Shown here: positions 42,626 to 50,239 of the stretch, in pieces | Position numbering within the stretch: the stretch's first letter is position 1 | Layout of the letters: each line of letters starts with the position of its first letter | Program-made: the position numbers and the translations under genes | Assembly (NCBI RefSeq): GCF_016907235.1 | Contig: NZ_JAFBBO010000001.1 | Span: forward strand, 1,364,001 to 1,428,000 | Length of the DNA stretch: 64,000 bases | DNA from: Oerskovia jenensis | GTDB lineage: Bacteria; Actinomycetota; Actinomycetes; Actinomycetales; Cellulomonadaceae | Reading direction: 5' to 3' | The notes under the pieces: generated by a model | Seen by the model: only the letters and a program-made list of their open reading frames with translations | Told to the model about the DNA's origin: nothing | Databases searched by the model: none

Positions 42626-45196
42626 TCAGACGACGAGCGGGCCGAAGCAGACCAGGGGCACGGGCTCGTCCTCGTGAGCGATCGCGGACGCGAGGGCGTC
42701 GCCCGGCGTCGCCCCGGACCGCAGCCTGCCGTGGAACTCGGGCATGACGCGCGCGGCGACGTCGTCCCGCAGAGGGGCGACGCTCGAGACCACGGCCGCC
42801 GCCCCGAGCCGGAGCAGGACGCTCGTGAGCCCCAGGGGTTCACCACCGATCCGGACCGTGGACAGCCCCGCCTCGCAGGCCGAGAGGACGACCACGGCGC
42901 CGCGGAGGTCGACGCCGTCGAGCTCGTACGCGAACAGCGGGCCGTCCGCGAGCCGCAGCGAGGAGAACAACGGGTTGTCGGTCTCGTGCCGTCCGTGGGT
43001 CGCGAGGTGGACGACCGCCGCGGACGGCAGCTTCTCGACCGTGGCCGAGCACGTGGCCTCCTCGCCGGACAGGACGGTCGCGCGTTCCCACGTCTGCGCG
43101 ACGGCCTCCGCCTCGGACACCGCGGCCCGCAGTCCCGGGCCGGCCACCACGACGACGTCGGGCTTGGCCTGCTCGACCGTCGCCTCCTGCAGGTCGATCC
43201 ACGAGTTGACCCACGTCCGACGTCCCGCACGCGAGGGCAGCGAGGACCACGGCACGGCGAGCAGCAGGTCCCGTGCGGCGACGTGCAGGTCACCCTGCGC
43301 GTCGATCGGCGCCAGGACCTCACGGTCCAACCACGCCAGGCTCCGGTCCAGCGACGCCCGCGCGGCGGCCCGCATGGGCGCCGGGATCAGACCGTTCGAC
43401 AGGACGTCGAGGTCCGCGCGCGTGCGCCGGATGCGCTCGGCGACCTCCACCATGGGGGCCAGCCGGATCATGCTCAGCCCCGAGGCGTCCGCACGCAGGA
43501 CGCGCAGCGTCTCGTCGGCGACGACGAAGTCCGCGACGACCGTCGACGGGTTCGCCGACGACAGGGCACTGCGCAGTCGACGCGCCGTGACCGCGGTCGG
43601 CGTCGCCGCTCCCCCGCCGTCCTGCCAGGCCCGACGCCGCGCGGCCTCCTGCAACCGTCGAGCCTCGTTCAGGTGCGCGCGCCGGCGTTCGAGCCGTTCA
43701 CCCGAGGGGTTCGCTCCCAGGAGCCTCGCCGACTCGATCTCCTTGCGCGCACGCGTGAGGAGATCGGCGGACTCGACGTCGGACGGCGGCACGACCCTGC
43801 CGCTGCCCGCGACCGTCGCGCGTCCACGCTCGACGGCGTCGAGGAGGGCCGCCGCCCGGCCCGTACGGAGGGCCGCGGCCACGTCCACGTGTCCCAGACG
43901 TACCCCGTGGACCGCGGAGGCCGTCACGGCGTCGACCGACCCCAGTCCCTCACGGTGCTCGGCCAGCATGCGCTGCCCCTTGCGCACCGCGCGGAGCGCG
44001 GCCGCGCGGTCCCCGCTGTCGAACGCGAGCTGAGCCGCCACGGCCTGGTGCTGCAGCCGGAGCGGGAGGGCCACGCGCCCGAGGTGCCCGGGAACGCGTG
44101 CGAGGACCTCGCGCGCACCCGCCGGGTCCGTCGCCGCGAGGAGCCACTCGGCGGCGAGCAGCTGAGCCGGCACCGTCACCCCGCGTCCACCGGCCTCGCC
44201 GAGCGCGGCCCCCACGTCCGCAAGCGCGAGCGCGCGGGCGGCCCGACGGCGTGCCACGCCCACCGAGACACCGGCCGAGCGGTCCTCGGCGAGCCGTGCC
44301 TGGAGCTCGGCGACCCGTGCCCGGGCGGCCCAGGGGTCGTTGCCGATCCGGTCGAACCGGGCCGCGGCAGCGCGGGCCTGACGCTGCGCCTCGCTGTAGC
44401 GGCGAAGCCCGACGAGGCACTGCGCGCGCAACAGCTCGACCTCGGCGACGTCCCTGACCATCCTGTTGCGGGCGAGGTGCTCGCGCGCCTCGGCGAGCGT
44501 CGCGTCCGCGTCGGAGAGCAGTCCTGCCTCGAGGAGCACCTGCGCCTTGTCGATGAGGCCGACCGAGGCGTGCCGGTCGGGCGCGCCACGCTCGGCCTCC
44601 TCCATGGCCCGCAGGGCGGTCGGCAGGTCACCCCCGAGGTACTTCGCGTAGCCGAGGTTGTGCTGCGCCTTGGACGCAAGCAGCGGGTCCCCCATGACCT
44701 CCGCGCGACGAACCACCTCGGCGAGGTCGGCCTCGGCCCGATCGAGGTTGCCCAGCTCGAGGTGCAGCGAACCACGGTTGAGGAGGAGGACGGCGGCGTC
44801 GAGCGGCCTCGCCACGTCGATGAACCGAGCGGCGGCGTCCATCTCCTCGACCGCCTCGACGACCCGCCCGGTGCGCAGCCGGAGCAGGCCCCGCTGACCG
44901 CCGACCACGAGCTGCAGGTCCTCGGGCCCGTGGGCCTCGACCCACGCCTGGGCCTCCTCGAGCAGCTCGAGCGAACGATCGACGTCGCCCTCGTACTCGA
45001 ACCGGGAGATCGCCAGACCGATCAGCCCACGGACGTGGGCATAGCTGTTGTCCGGGTCGTCCACGAAGGCCGGCTCCTCGAGGTCCGCGAGGATGGCGCG
45101 GAAGAGCTGCGCCGCCCTGGCATGACGGCCCCGCGCGTTGGTCGCCGACGCGTGCTCCAGGCGCGCGCGCAGGGTCCGGTCACCGCTGCGCGCCAC
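42626..45196 (-). CDS. TPR-CHAT caspase-like protease
   Basis: The 856-residue protein has an N-terminal and central array of tetratricopeptide-like helices (about residues 20-430; for example AFVDDPDNSYAHVRGLIGLAISRFEYEGDVDRSLELLEEAQ, ALRAMEEAERGAPDRHASVGLIDKAQVLLEAGLLSDADATLAEA by position) and a C-terminal CHAT domain (about 600-856). The CHAT catalytic pair is present: His about 734 (HLATHG) and Cys about 774 (VVLSACEAG). CHAT domains are caspase/separase-clan cysteine proteases, often tethered to TPRs that sense a ligand or partner. There is no signal peptide or membrane segment. The GTG start has GAGGT 6 nt upstream and lies 9 nt after the subtilase stop, so the two are cotranslated. 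Its substrate is unknown. Confidence 0.93.
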   Translation of the reverse strand: MARSGDRTLRARLEHASATNARGRHARAAQLFRAILADLEEPAFVDDPDNSYAHVRGLIGLAISRFEYEGDVDRSLELLEEAQAWVEAHGPEDLQLVVGGQRGLLRLRTGRVVEAVEEMDAAARFIDVARPLDAAVLLLNRGSLHLELGNLDRAEADLAEVVRRAEVMGDPLLASKAQHNLGYAKYLGGDLPTALRAMEEAERGAPDRHASVGLIDKAQVLLEAGLLSDADATLAEAREHLARNRMVRDVAEVELLRAQCLVGLRRYSEAQRQARAAAARFDRIGNDPWAARARVAELQARLAEDRSAGVSVGVARRRAARALALADVGAALGEAGGRGVTVPAQLLAAEWLLAATDPAGAREVLARVPGHLGRVALPLRLQHQAVAAQLAFDSGDRAAALRAVRKGQRMLAEHREGLGSVDAVTASAVHGVRLGHVDVAAALRTGRAAALLDAVERGRATVAGSGRVVPPSDVESADLLTRARKEIESARLLGANPSGERLERRRAHLNEARRLQEAARRRAWQDGGGAATPTAVTARRLRSALSSANPSTVVADFVVADETLRVLRADASGLSMIRLAPMVEVAERIRRTRADLDVLSNGLIPAPMRAAARASLDRSLAWLDREVLAPIDAQGDLHVAARDLLLAVPWSSLPSRAGRRTWVNSWIDLQEATVEQAKPDVVVVAGPGLRAAVSEAEAVAQTWERATVLSGEEATCSATVEKLPSAAVVHLATHGRHETDNPLFSSLRLADGPLFAYELDGVDLRGAVVVLSACEAGLSTVRIGGEPLGLTSVLLRLGAAAVVSSVAPLRDDVAARVMPEFHGRLRSGATPGDALASAIAHEDEPVPLVCFGPLVV

Positions 45197-45205
45197 GCCG
45201 TCACC

Positions 45206-47011
45206 TCATTTCGTGGTCACCTCCGTGGGGACCAGTCCAGTGGCCAGGGTAATGGACTGCCACAGCCACGCGCAGCGTCCTGGGGCTCCTTCACCCGGCA
45301 CCACGGCGCTCGGCGACGTCGGGTCGGCTGCGGCGTCGTCCAGCAGGTACGACGCGAGCTCGCCGGCCAGCACCGGCGCCGCGAACGACGTACCGCTCCA
45401 GCTCGCGAACCCACCCTGGAACCCCTCCGGGTCGATCGTGGCCCGGTTGCCCTCCGACCAGAGCTCCTTGAGCCAGCGGCTGGGGGCCACCGCACCGTCC
45501 ATGGTCGTCGGCGCCGTGGACACGAGAGCCGACCCAGGACGTACGCACGTGACCCACGGCCCGTCGTTGCTGAACAGGGCGGTCGTCCCGTCCGGGTTCT
45601 GCGCCCCGACCGTGAGCACGGGCGGCTCGTCGCGCAGGAGCGCGACTCCCGGCAGCGGTACGGGCGGCGTCTGCCGCCGGTCGATCCGCGGCGCGAACGC
45701 CGCGGGGTAGCTCGGCCTGGTCTGCCCGTCGTTCCCGGACGAGACGACGACCAGCACCCCGTAGCGCCGCAGCGCCCGCAGGACCGTGCCGAAGGGAGCG
45801 TCGAAGTCCGCGTCCTCGGGGCGCTCGTGGTAGTACCCGAGCGAGAGGACCAGGACGTCGATCGGAGCGTAGCCGTCCCGCCCGACGAGTCCGAGCACGT
45901 GCCACAGAAGCACGCGACGCAGAGAGCGCAGGAGGTCCCGCTCCGGGATGACCCCGGCGCCACCGTAGAGACGGGGGGCCAGGATGAGCGCGTCGGGGCA
46001 CTTCTGGTGGACAAGGCCCGCGATGAAGGTGCCGTGCCCGGCGACCGGGTCCAGCGGACCGGTCAAGGGAGAGATCGACACACCGCCGATCTCGGGGTCC
46101 TCGTAGTCGTACTCGGTCTCCGGGAGGACGGACAGCGGCTCCCCGAGGAGCTCGGGGTCTCGCACGACGATCGTCCCGCGCGAGTCGGGGGCGGCGTCGA
46201 ACCAGGGATGGGCGCCCACCCCCGTGTCCAGGACCGCCACGACGGGTCGGCGGGTCCCGTCCGCCCCCGTGAAGTCGTCGGCACCGACCGCAAGGCGTCG
46301 TGCGGGGACCGGACCGACCCAGTTCACGGGCGTCCGGCCACCCGAGCCCGGATTCGCGTACTCGGCCGTCCCCGTGACCGGGAAGGGCTGCGTGTACGGG
46401 AAAGGCTGCGTGTACGGGAAGGGTTGGGTGTAGGGGAACGGCTGGGTGTACGGGAAGGGCTGCGTGTAGGGGAACGGCTGCGTGTACGGCTGGCCGCCGA
46501 TGGCTGGACCCGCCGCCGGCGCGATCATGTGGTCGAGCCCCACCCGTGGGCTGCACTTGTCGTCGGGACACAAGCGTCCACCGAGCTTCTCGATGACCTT
46601 CCAGGCGTCGGGGAGCTCACCCTCGCTGCCGCCCTTCTGCCGCAGCCGCGCCGACAGCCCGAAGACACGTCGCAGGTCGCGGGTCGTCTCCGGGTCGAGC
46701 CCTGCCCGGGTGATGAGCTCGGCGTCGCTCCTGCTGGTCTCCTCGACCTCGACCGTCAGGTCGAACTTCGCCGCGGCCTCCTCGAGCCAGCGCAACGAGC
46801 GGTTGCCGGTCAGGTCGTCCGGCGACTCGGGCACCAGGACCCGGTCCCCCACGTACCAGGTGGGGTGCGGGGAGGACTGCCCTGCCCGCCGGGGTGCGGT
46901 GATCGGGTCGAGCGTCCGCGTCCGCCACTGCAGCCGGTTCGGCCGGTCGCCGAAGGGGCGCCCGCCCTGCGGGACCGGCGGCGTGGCCGACTGCTCAGGG
47001 GTCTCACTCAT
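45206..47011 (-). CDS. Subtilisin-like serine protease (S8) with PYTQPF repeats, cytosolic
   Basis: A 601-residue S8 protease with the triad Asp262 (VAVLDTG), His326 (AGHGTF) and Ser542 (SGTSFAAP), plus the oxyanion Asn427 (SSGNDG). The ~170-residue N-terminal region is unrelated to standard subtilisin propeptides, starts with a Pro-rich stretch and has no signal sequence, so the enzyme appears cytosolic. Between it and the catalytic domain lie six perfect PYTQPF repeats (residues 175-210). A pair of cysteines (CPDDKC, about 148-153) precedes the repeats. The start has GGAG 6 nt upstream. It lies between the regulatory-like protein gene and the CHAT gene. Confidence 0.92.
   Translation of the reverse strand: MSETPEQSATPPVPQGGRPFGDRPNRLQWRTRTLDPITAPRRAGQSSPHPTWYVGDRVLVPESPDDLTGNRSLRWLEEAAAKFDLTVEVEETSRSDAELITRAGLDPETTRDLRRVFGLSARLRQKGGSEGELPDAWKVIEKLGGRLCPDDKCSPRVGLDHMIAPAAGPAIGGQPYTQPFPYTQPFPYTQPFPYTQPFPYTQPFPYTQPFPVTGTAEYANPGSGGRTPVNWVGPVPARRLAVGADDFTGADGTRRPVVAVLDTGVGAHPWFDAAPDSRGTIVVRDPELLGEPLSVLPETEYDYEDPEIGGVSISPLTGPLDPVAGHGTFIAGLVHQKCPDALILAPRLYGGAGVIPERDLLRSLRRVLLWHVLGLVGRDGYAPIDVLVLSLGYYHERPEDADFDAPFGTVLRALRRYGVLVVVSSGNDGQTRPSYPAAFAPRIDRRQTPPVPLPGVALLRDEPPVLTVGAQNPDGTTALFSNDGPWVTCVRPGSALVSTAPTTMDGAVAPSRWLKELWSEGNRATIDPEGFQGGFASWSGTSFAAPVLAGELASYLLDDAAADPTSPSAVVPGEGAPGRCAWLWQSITLATGLVPTEVTTK
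46382..46489. repeat. Six 18-bp repeats encoding PYTQPF
   Basis: Six head-to-tail 18-bp units, differing only at a few synonymous third positions and G/C swaps (GAAGGGCTGCGTGTACGG type on the plus strand). The encoded hexapeptide is unchanged in all six, which suggests selection at the protein level. Copy number probably varies between strains. Confidence 0.93.
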
Positions 47012-47085
47012 CGGTGCTCCAATGCACGAAGGGGACTGCCGTCAGGTCGATCGGCCCGACGCTCCGAGAATTCCGAGAAGGACGG

Positions 47086-47583
47086 CTAGAGCTCGATGAT
47101 CGGCGTCGTCACGGCGTCGCCGTCGGCGCCGGGGGCACGGAGCAGCAGGCTCGCAGGCCCGGGCCCGACGGCGTCGAAGACGAACCGGCCGTCCTCGTCG
47201 GCGACGGTCGAGACCATCCCGTCCGGTCGGTGCAGCTCGACCGTCAGCTCTCCGGCCGGCGCGGCCCAGCCGTCGATCCGGATCCGGCCGTCGTCACGAG
47301 CGGACAGCGTGATCATGACGGTGAGCGACTCGGCCGTGAACGTGATGGTGCGCGCCTCGATCGGCGGCGCCTCACCTCGGACCGACATCTCCGGCACACG
47401 GACGTACTCAAGCTCCATGACCTCGGCTTCCAGTCCTGCGAGCGTGATCGCGAACAGCGACCGCTCGACGAGCCCGTCGGGCACCGGGTCGAGCGTCGCG
47501 TGGATGCGGGCGAGATCCGCCAGGATCTCGAGGTCCACTGCGTCCAGCGGTTCCTCGGGGCTGTACCCCAACGGTGCGCTCAT
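47086..47583 (-). CDS. Small protein with carboxypeptidase-regulatory-like C-terminal domain
   Basis: A 165-residue soluble protein. The first ~70 residues are helical and acidic (DAVDLEILADLARIHATLDPVPDGLVERSLFAITLAGLEAEVMELEYV), followed by a beta-rich domain ending GELTVELHRPDGMVSTVADEDGRFVFDAVGPGPASLLLR, typical of CarboxypepD_reg-like / transthyretin-like sandwiches. The ATG at 47583 overlaps the sigma-factor stop in ATGA; an ATG four codons upstream (47595) has a GGGGGA site and is the alternative. Lying directly behind an ECF-like sigma gene, it may be an anti-sigma-like or adaptor protein, but it lacks the usual zinc-anti-sigma HxxxCxxC motif. Confidence 0.75.
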   Translation of the reverse strand: MSAPLGYSPEEPLDAVDLEILADLARIHATLDPVPDGLVERSLFAITLAGLEAEVMELEYVRVPEMSVRGEAPPIEARTITFTAESLTVMITLSARDDGRIRIDGWAAPAGELTVELHRPDGMVSTVADEDGRFVFDAVGPGPASLLLRAPGADGDAVTTPIIEL

Positions 47584-48320
47584 GATGTTTCCCATGTCCT
47601 GTCCCCCTGCTCGCTCTCGATGATGTCGCGGAGCTTTGCCAAGCACCGCCCACGGTTGGACCCGATGCTGCCCACCGGCATGCCGATGGCGCTCGAGATG
47701 TACTTGTAGTCGGGTCGGTCCGCCAACGAGATCAGCCGGAGCAGCTGCTGACAGCGCTCCGGCAGCCGGAGGACGGCGCGCCACAGGTGGCGGTCGCGCT
47801 CCACGTCGAGGACCTGGGCCTCGGGGGTGGGGTCGGAAGAGGGCAGCGTGCCCGTGGGCCCGTCGAGCATGTCGTCGGGCAGCTCGGTCCTGCGCTTCTG
47901 GTCGTCACGCTGCTTGCGGACGGCCTCCCAGGCGCCGCGCTTGGCGGTCACGAGGAGCCACTTGAGCACGGCGTGCGGCTCCTGGATGGTGTGCGCGTTG
48001 CGCACCAGGGCCATCCAGGTGTTCTGGACGATGTCGTCGGCCTGCTCGCGGACGACTCCCTGAGCCCTGACCGTGTGCCACAGCAACGGCGTGGCCTCTC
48101 GCACGAAGTCGGCCAGTGCCTGGTGCTTGCCCTCGCGGTAGTCGAGCAGCGCGGCCGCGGCACGATCTCCGAGACTCACCTCCGGCTCGTCGACTTCCGG
48201 GACGTCCTCGGTGATCCGTGTCATGGCTGGGTGCGCCGTCTGCTCTCGGTCGTGCGCGGGTGAATCGGGGGAACCCGATTCTAGAGGCGTCTGCCCAGGT
48301 GGGACAAGCATTTCTGCCAC
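47580..48320 (-). CDS. ECF-like sigma factor (sigma-70 family)
   Basis: Region 2 is clear (LLWHTVRAQGVVREQADDIVQNTWMALVRN and WLLVTAKRGAWEAVRKQRDDQKRR), and so is region 4 with its helix-turn-helix (LPERCQQLLRLISLADRPDYKYISSAIGMPVGSIGSNRGRCLAKLRDII). There is no region 1 or 3, as in ECF sigma factors. I use the GTG at 48320 (246 residues), 7 nt after GGGAGG; the ATG at 48224 has no such site and would give 214 residues. It heads the four-gene module and is translationally coupled to the next gene. Confidence 0.88.
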   Translation of the reverse strand: MAEMLVPPGQTPLESGSPDSPAHDREQTAHPAMTRITEDVPEVDEPEVSLGDRAAAALLDYREGKHQALADFVREATPLLWHTVRAQGVVREQADDIVQNTWMALVRNAHTIQEPHAVLKWLLVTAKRGAWEAVRKQRDDQKRRTELPDDMLDGPTGTLPSSDPTPEAQVLDVERDRHLWRAVLRLPERCQQLLRLISLADRPDYKYISSAIGMPVGSIGSNRGRCLAKLRDIIESEQGDRTWETS

Positions 48321-48701
48321 GACAGGACCTCCCTTCACCCCATGCTCGGAGACGCTCGACTCGGCGGGCCGATGGTGCACCGGACCCCTTCCTGCCGGGA
48401 GAGAGGGACCGGCGACGCGTTTGATACATGCTCGCGAGACGTCTCTCGGGCATCGGCCCCGACGACCTCGGCGACCTCCTGCACGCGACCCGGGCGACAC
48501 CGTCGGGCCGCGAGATCTCGCGTGTACGGGTACGCGACCCGTAGGGGGATCCCCGTACCGCCCGCGCGCGGAGAAATGGTGAAACCCCTCATCACAGGCG
48601 TGACGTGGCTCACGTAGCGTCGGCATGGCCGACCTTGATCGGCCACTCGGACGGTCCTGGTGAGACGACGACGTCCCGGACCCCTGCTAGAGGAGCACCA
48701 C
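48321..48701. promoter_or_regulatory. Divergent control region between the sigma gene and the chitinase
   Basis: It holds several palindromes: CGCGAGATCTCGCG (48509-48522), TACGGG-N7-CCCGTA (48525-48543) immediately followed by GGGGATCCCC-type symmetry (48541-48558), CGTGA-N6-TCACG (48599-48614) and GGCCGA-N6-TCGGCC (48627-48644, just ahead of the chitinase gene). They are candidate operators for one or both genes. None matches the Streptomyces DasR site that I know. I found no unambiguous -35/-10 pair. Confidence 0.5.
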
Positions 48702-50111
48702 GTGAGAACCCATCGTCACCCCGCCGACGGCACGCGCCGTCCGGCCCGCCTGCTCGCGGCCCTGACCGCAGCCACGGTCGCCCTCGGCGGCCTCGCGCTC
48801 GCCGGCACGAGCGCCCAGGCCGCCCCGCAGCCCGCAGCGCAGCCCACGACCGTCGCGGCCGCGCCCGCCCCGGGCCACCAGTGGCTCACGGGCTACTGGC
48901 ACAACTTCAACAACGGCTCGGTCGTCATGCCGCTCAGCGACATCCCGCCCGCCTACAACCTGGTCGCCGTCGCGTTCGCCGACAACCTGACCGGCACCCC
49001 CGGCGGCATCACGTTCAACCTCTCGACGGCCGAGCTGAACGGGTACACCGTGCCCCAGTTCAAGGCCGACATCGCAGCGATCCGGGCCCAGGGCCGCAAG
49101 GTCATCCTGTCGGTCGGCGGCGAGAAGGGGAACGTCATCGTCTCCAACGCGACCGAGGCGAAGAACTTCGCCGACACCGCGTACGCCCTCATGCAGGAGT
49201 ACGGCTTCGACGGCGTCGACATCGATCTCGAGCACGGCATCAACGCCACCTACATGTCGAGCGCGCTGCACCAGCTCTCGGCCAAGGCCGGCCCGAACCT
49301 CATCATCGCGATGGCCCCCCAGACCATCGACTACCAGGCGACCTCGATGGGCTACTACCAGCTCACGCTCGCCATCAAGGACATCCTGACGATCGTCAAC
49401 ACCCAGTACTACAACTCGGGCGCGATGATGGGCTGCAACCAGCAGGTCTACAGCCAGGGCAGCGTCGACTTCCTCACGGCGCTCAGCTGCATCCAGCTCC
49501 AGATGGGCCTGCGCCCCGACCAGGTCGGCATCGGAGTCCCCGCGGTCCAGGCAGCGGCCGGCGGCGGGTACCAGCCCATCGCCAACGTCATCAAGGCCGT
49601 CGACTGCCTCGAGACCGGCACGAACTGCGGCGCCTTCAAGCCCGCGACGCCCTACGGCAAGATCGGCGGCGTCATGACCTGGTCGATCAACTGGGACAAG
49701 AAGAACAACTACGCGCTCGCGACGGCCGTCGGTGCGCGTCTGGGCACGGGCTCCGGCGGAGGGACCACGGGCGGCACGACCGGTGGCACGACCGGTGGCA
49801 CCACGGGCGGCACGACCGGGGGCACCACCGGCGGTACGACCGGCGGGACCACCGGCGGCACCACGGGCGGGACCACCGGCGGCACCACCGGCGGCACCAC
49901 CGGCGGCACCACGGGCGGGACCACCGGCGGCACCACGGGCGGAACGACGGGCGCCACCTGCGCGGCCGCCCCCTGGAGCTCGACGACCATCTACACCGGC
50001 GGCAACACCGTCTCCCACAACGGCCGCACGTGGCAGGCCAAGTGGTGGACCCGCGGCGACGCCCCCACCCCGAGCGACTGGGGCGTGTGGAAGGACCTCG
50101 GCGCCTGCTGA
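48702..50111 (+). CDS. Secreted GH18 chitinase with TTGG linker and chitin-binding domain
   Basis: A 469-residue secreted enzyme that hydrolyses chitin. An Arg-rich N-terminus, a hydrophobic core (LLAALTAATVALGGLALAG) and an AQA cleavage site form a signal peptide (about 38 residues). The GH18 domain (about 50-350) has the DGVDIDLE motif with catalytic Glu177 and the substrate-contact MTWSINWD. A 60-residue (TTGG)15 linker (355-414) follows, then a CBM5/12-type domain (CAAAPWSSTTIYTGGNTVSHNGRTWQAKWWTRG) ending in Cys. The GTG start has AGAGGAG 7 nt upstream; a frame 14 codons longer is less likely. Confidence 0.95.
   Translation: MRTHRHPADGTRRPARLLAALTAATVALGGLALAGTSAQAAPQPAAQPTTVAAAPAPGHQWLTGYWHNFNNGSVVMPLSDIPPAYNLVAVAFADNLTGTPGGITFNLSTAELNGYTVPQFKADIAAIRAQGRKVILSVGGEKGNVIVSNATEAKNFADTAYALMQEYGFDGVDIDLEHGINATYMSSALHQLSAKAGPNLIIAMAPQTIDYQATSMGYYQLTLAIKDILTIVNTQYYNSGAMMGCNQQVYSQGSVDFLTALSCIQLQMGLRPDQVGIGVPAVQAAAGGGYQPIANVIKAVDCLETGTNCGAFKPATPYGKIGGVMTWSINWDKKNNYALATAVGARLGTGSGGGTTGGTTGGTTGGTTGGTTGGTTGGTTGGTTGGTTGGTTGGTTGGTTGGTTGGTTGGTTGGTTGATCAAAPWSSTTIYTGGNTVSHNGRTWQAKWWTRGDAPTPSDWGVWKDLGAC
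49764..49943 (+). repeat. 15-fold 12-bp repeat coding the TTGG linker
   Basis: Fifteen ACN-ACN-GGN-GGN units, followed by one diverged unit (TTGA), encode the flexible linker between the catalytic and chitin-binding domains. Codons vary at third positions, so the protein repeat is conserved more strictly than the DNA. On the opposite strand it reads as (VVPP)n, which is not a gene. Confidence 0.95.
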
Positions 50112-50136
50112 GACCGCCACCAGGCGACGCACGACC

Positions 50137-50188
50137 AGAGCCGCTCGGCTCTCCGCTCCTCCCAGGGAGTGGAGAGCCGAGCGGCTCT
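50137..50188 (+). terminator. Bidirectional terminator between chitinase and phosphodiesterase genes
   Basis: A perfect 18-bp inverted repeat (AGAGCCGCTCGGCTCTCC and complement) with a 16-nt loop lies between two convergent genes, 25 nt past the chitinase stop and 52 nt past the phosphodiesterase stop. Confidence 0.85.
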
Positions 50189-50239
50189 GTGCTGCGCGCG
50201 GAGCCCTGGCCCGTGGGCCGGGCCACTCGCGCTCGGCGG

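Noticed and set aside
48627-48644. DasR-type operator before the chitinase
   Set aside because: GGCCGA-N6-TCGGCC does not match the Streptomyces site (ACTGGTCTAGACCAGT type) that I know, so I keep it only as an unassigned palindrome.
49764-49943. Possible CRISPR array
   Set aside because: The units are 12 bp, contiguous, with no spacers, and in frame with the chitinase.
49709-49990. A (VVPP)n minus-strand frame opposite the chitinase linker
   Set aside because: It is the reverse complement of the ACC-GGC repeat that encodes TTGG and has no other coding support.
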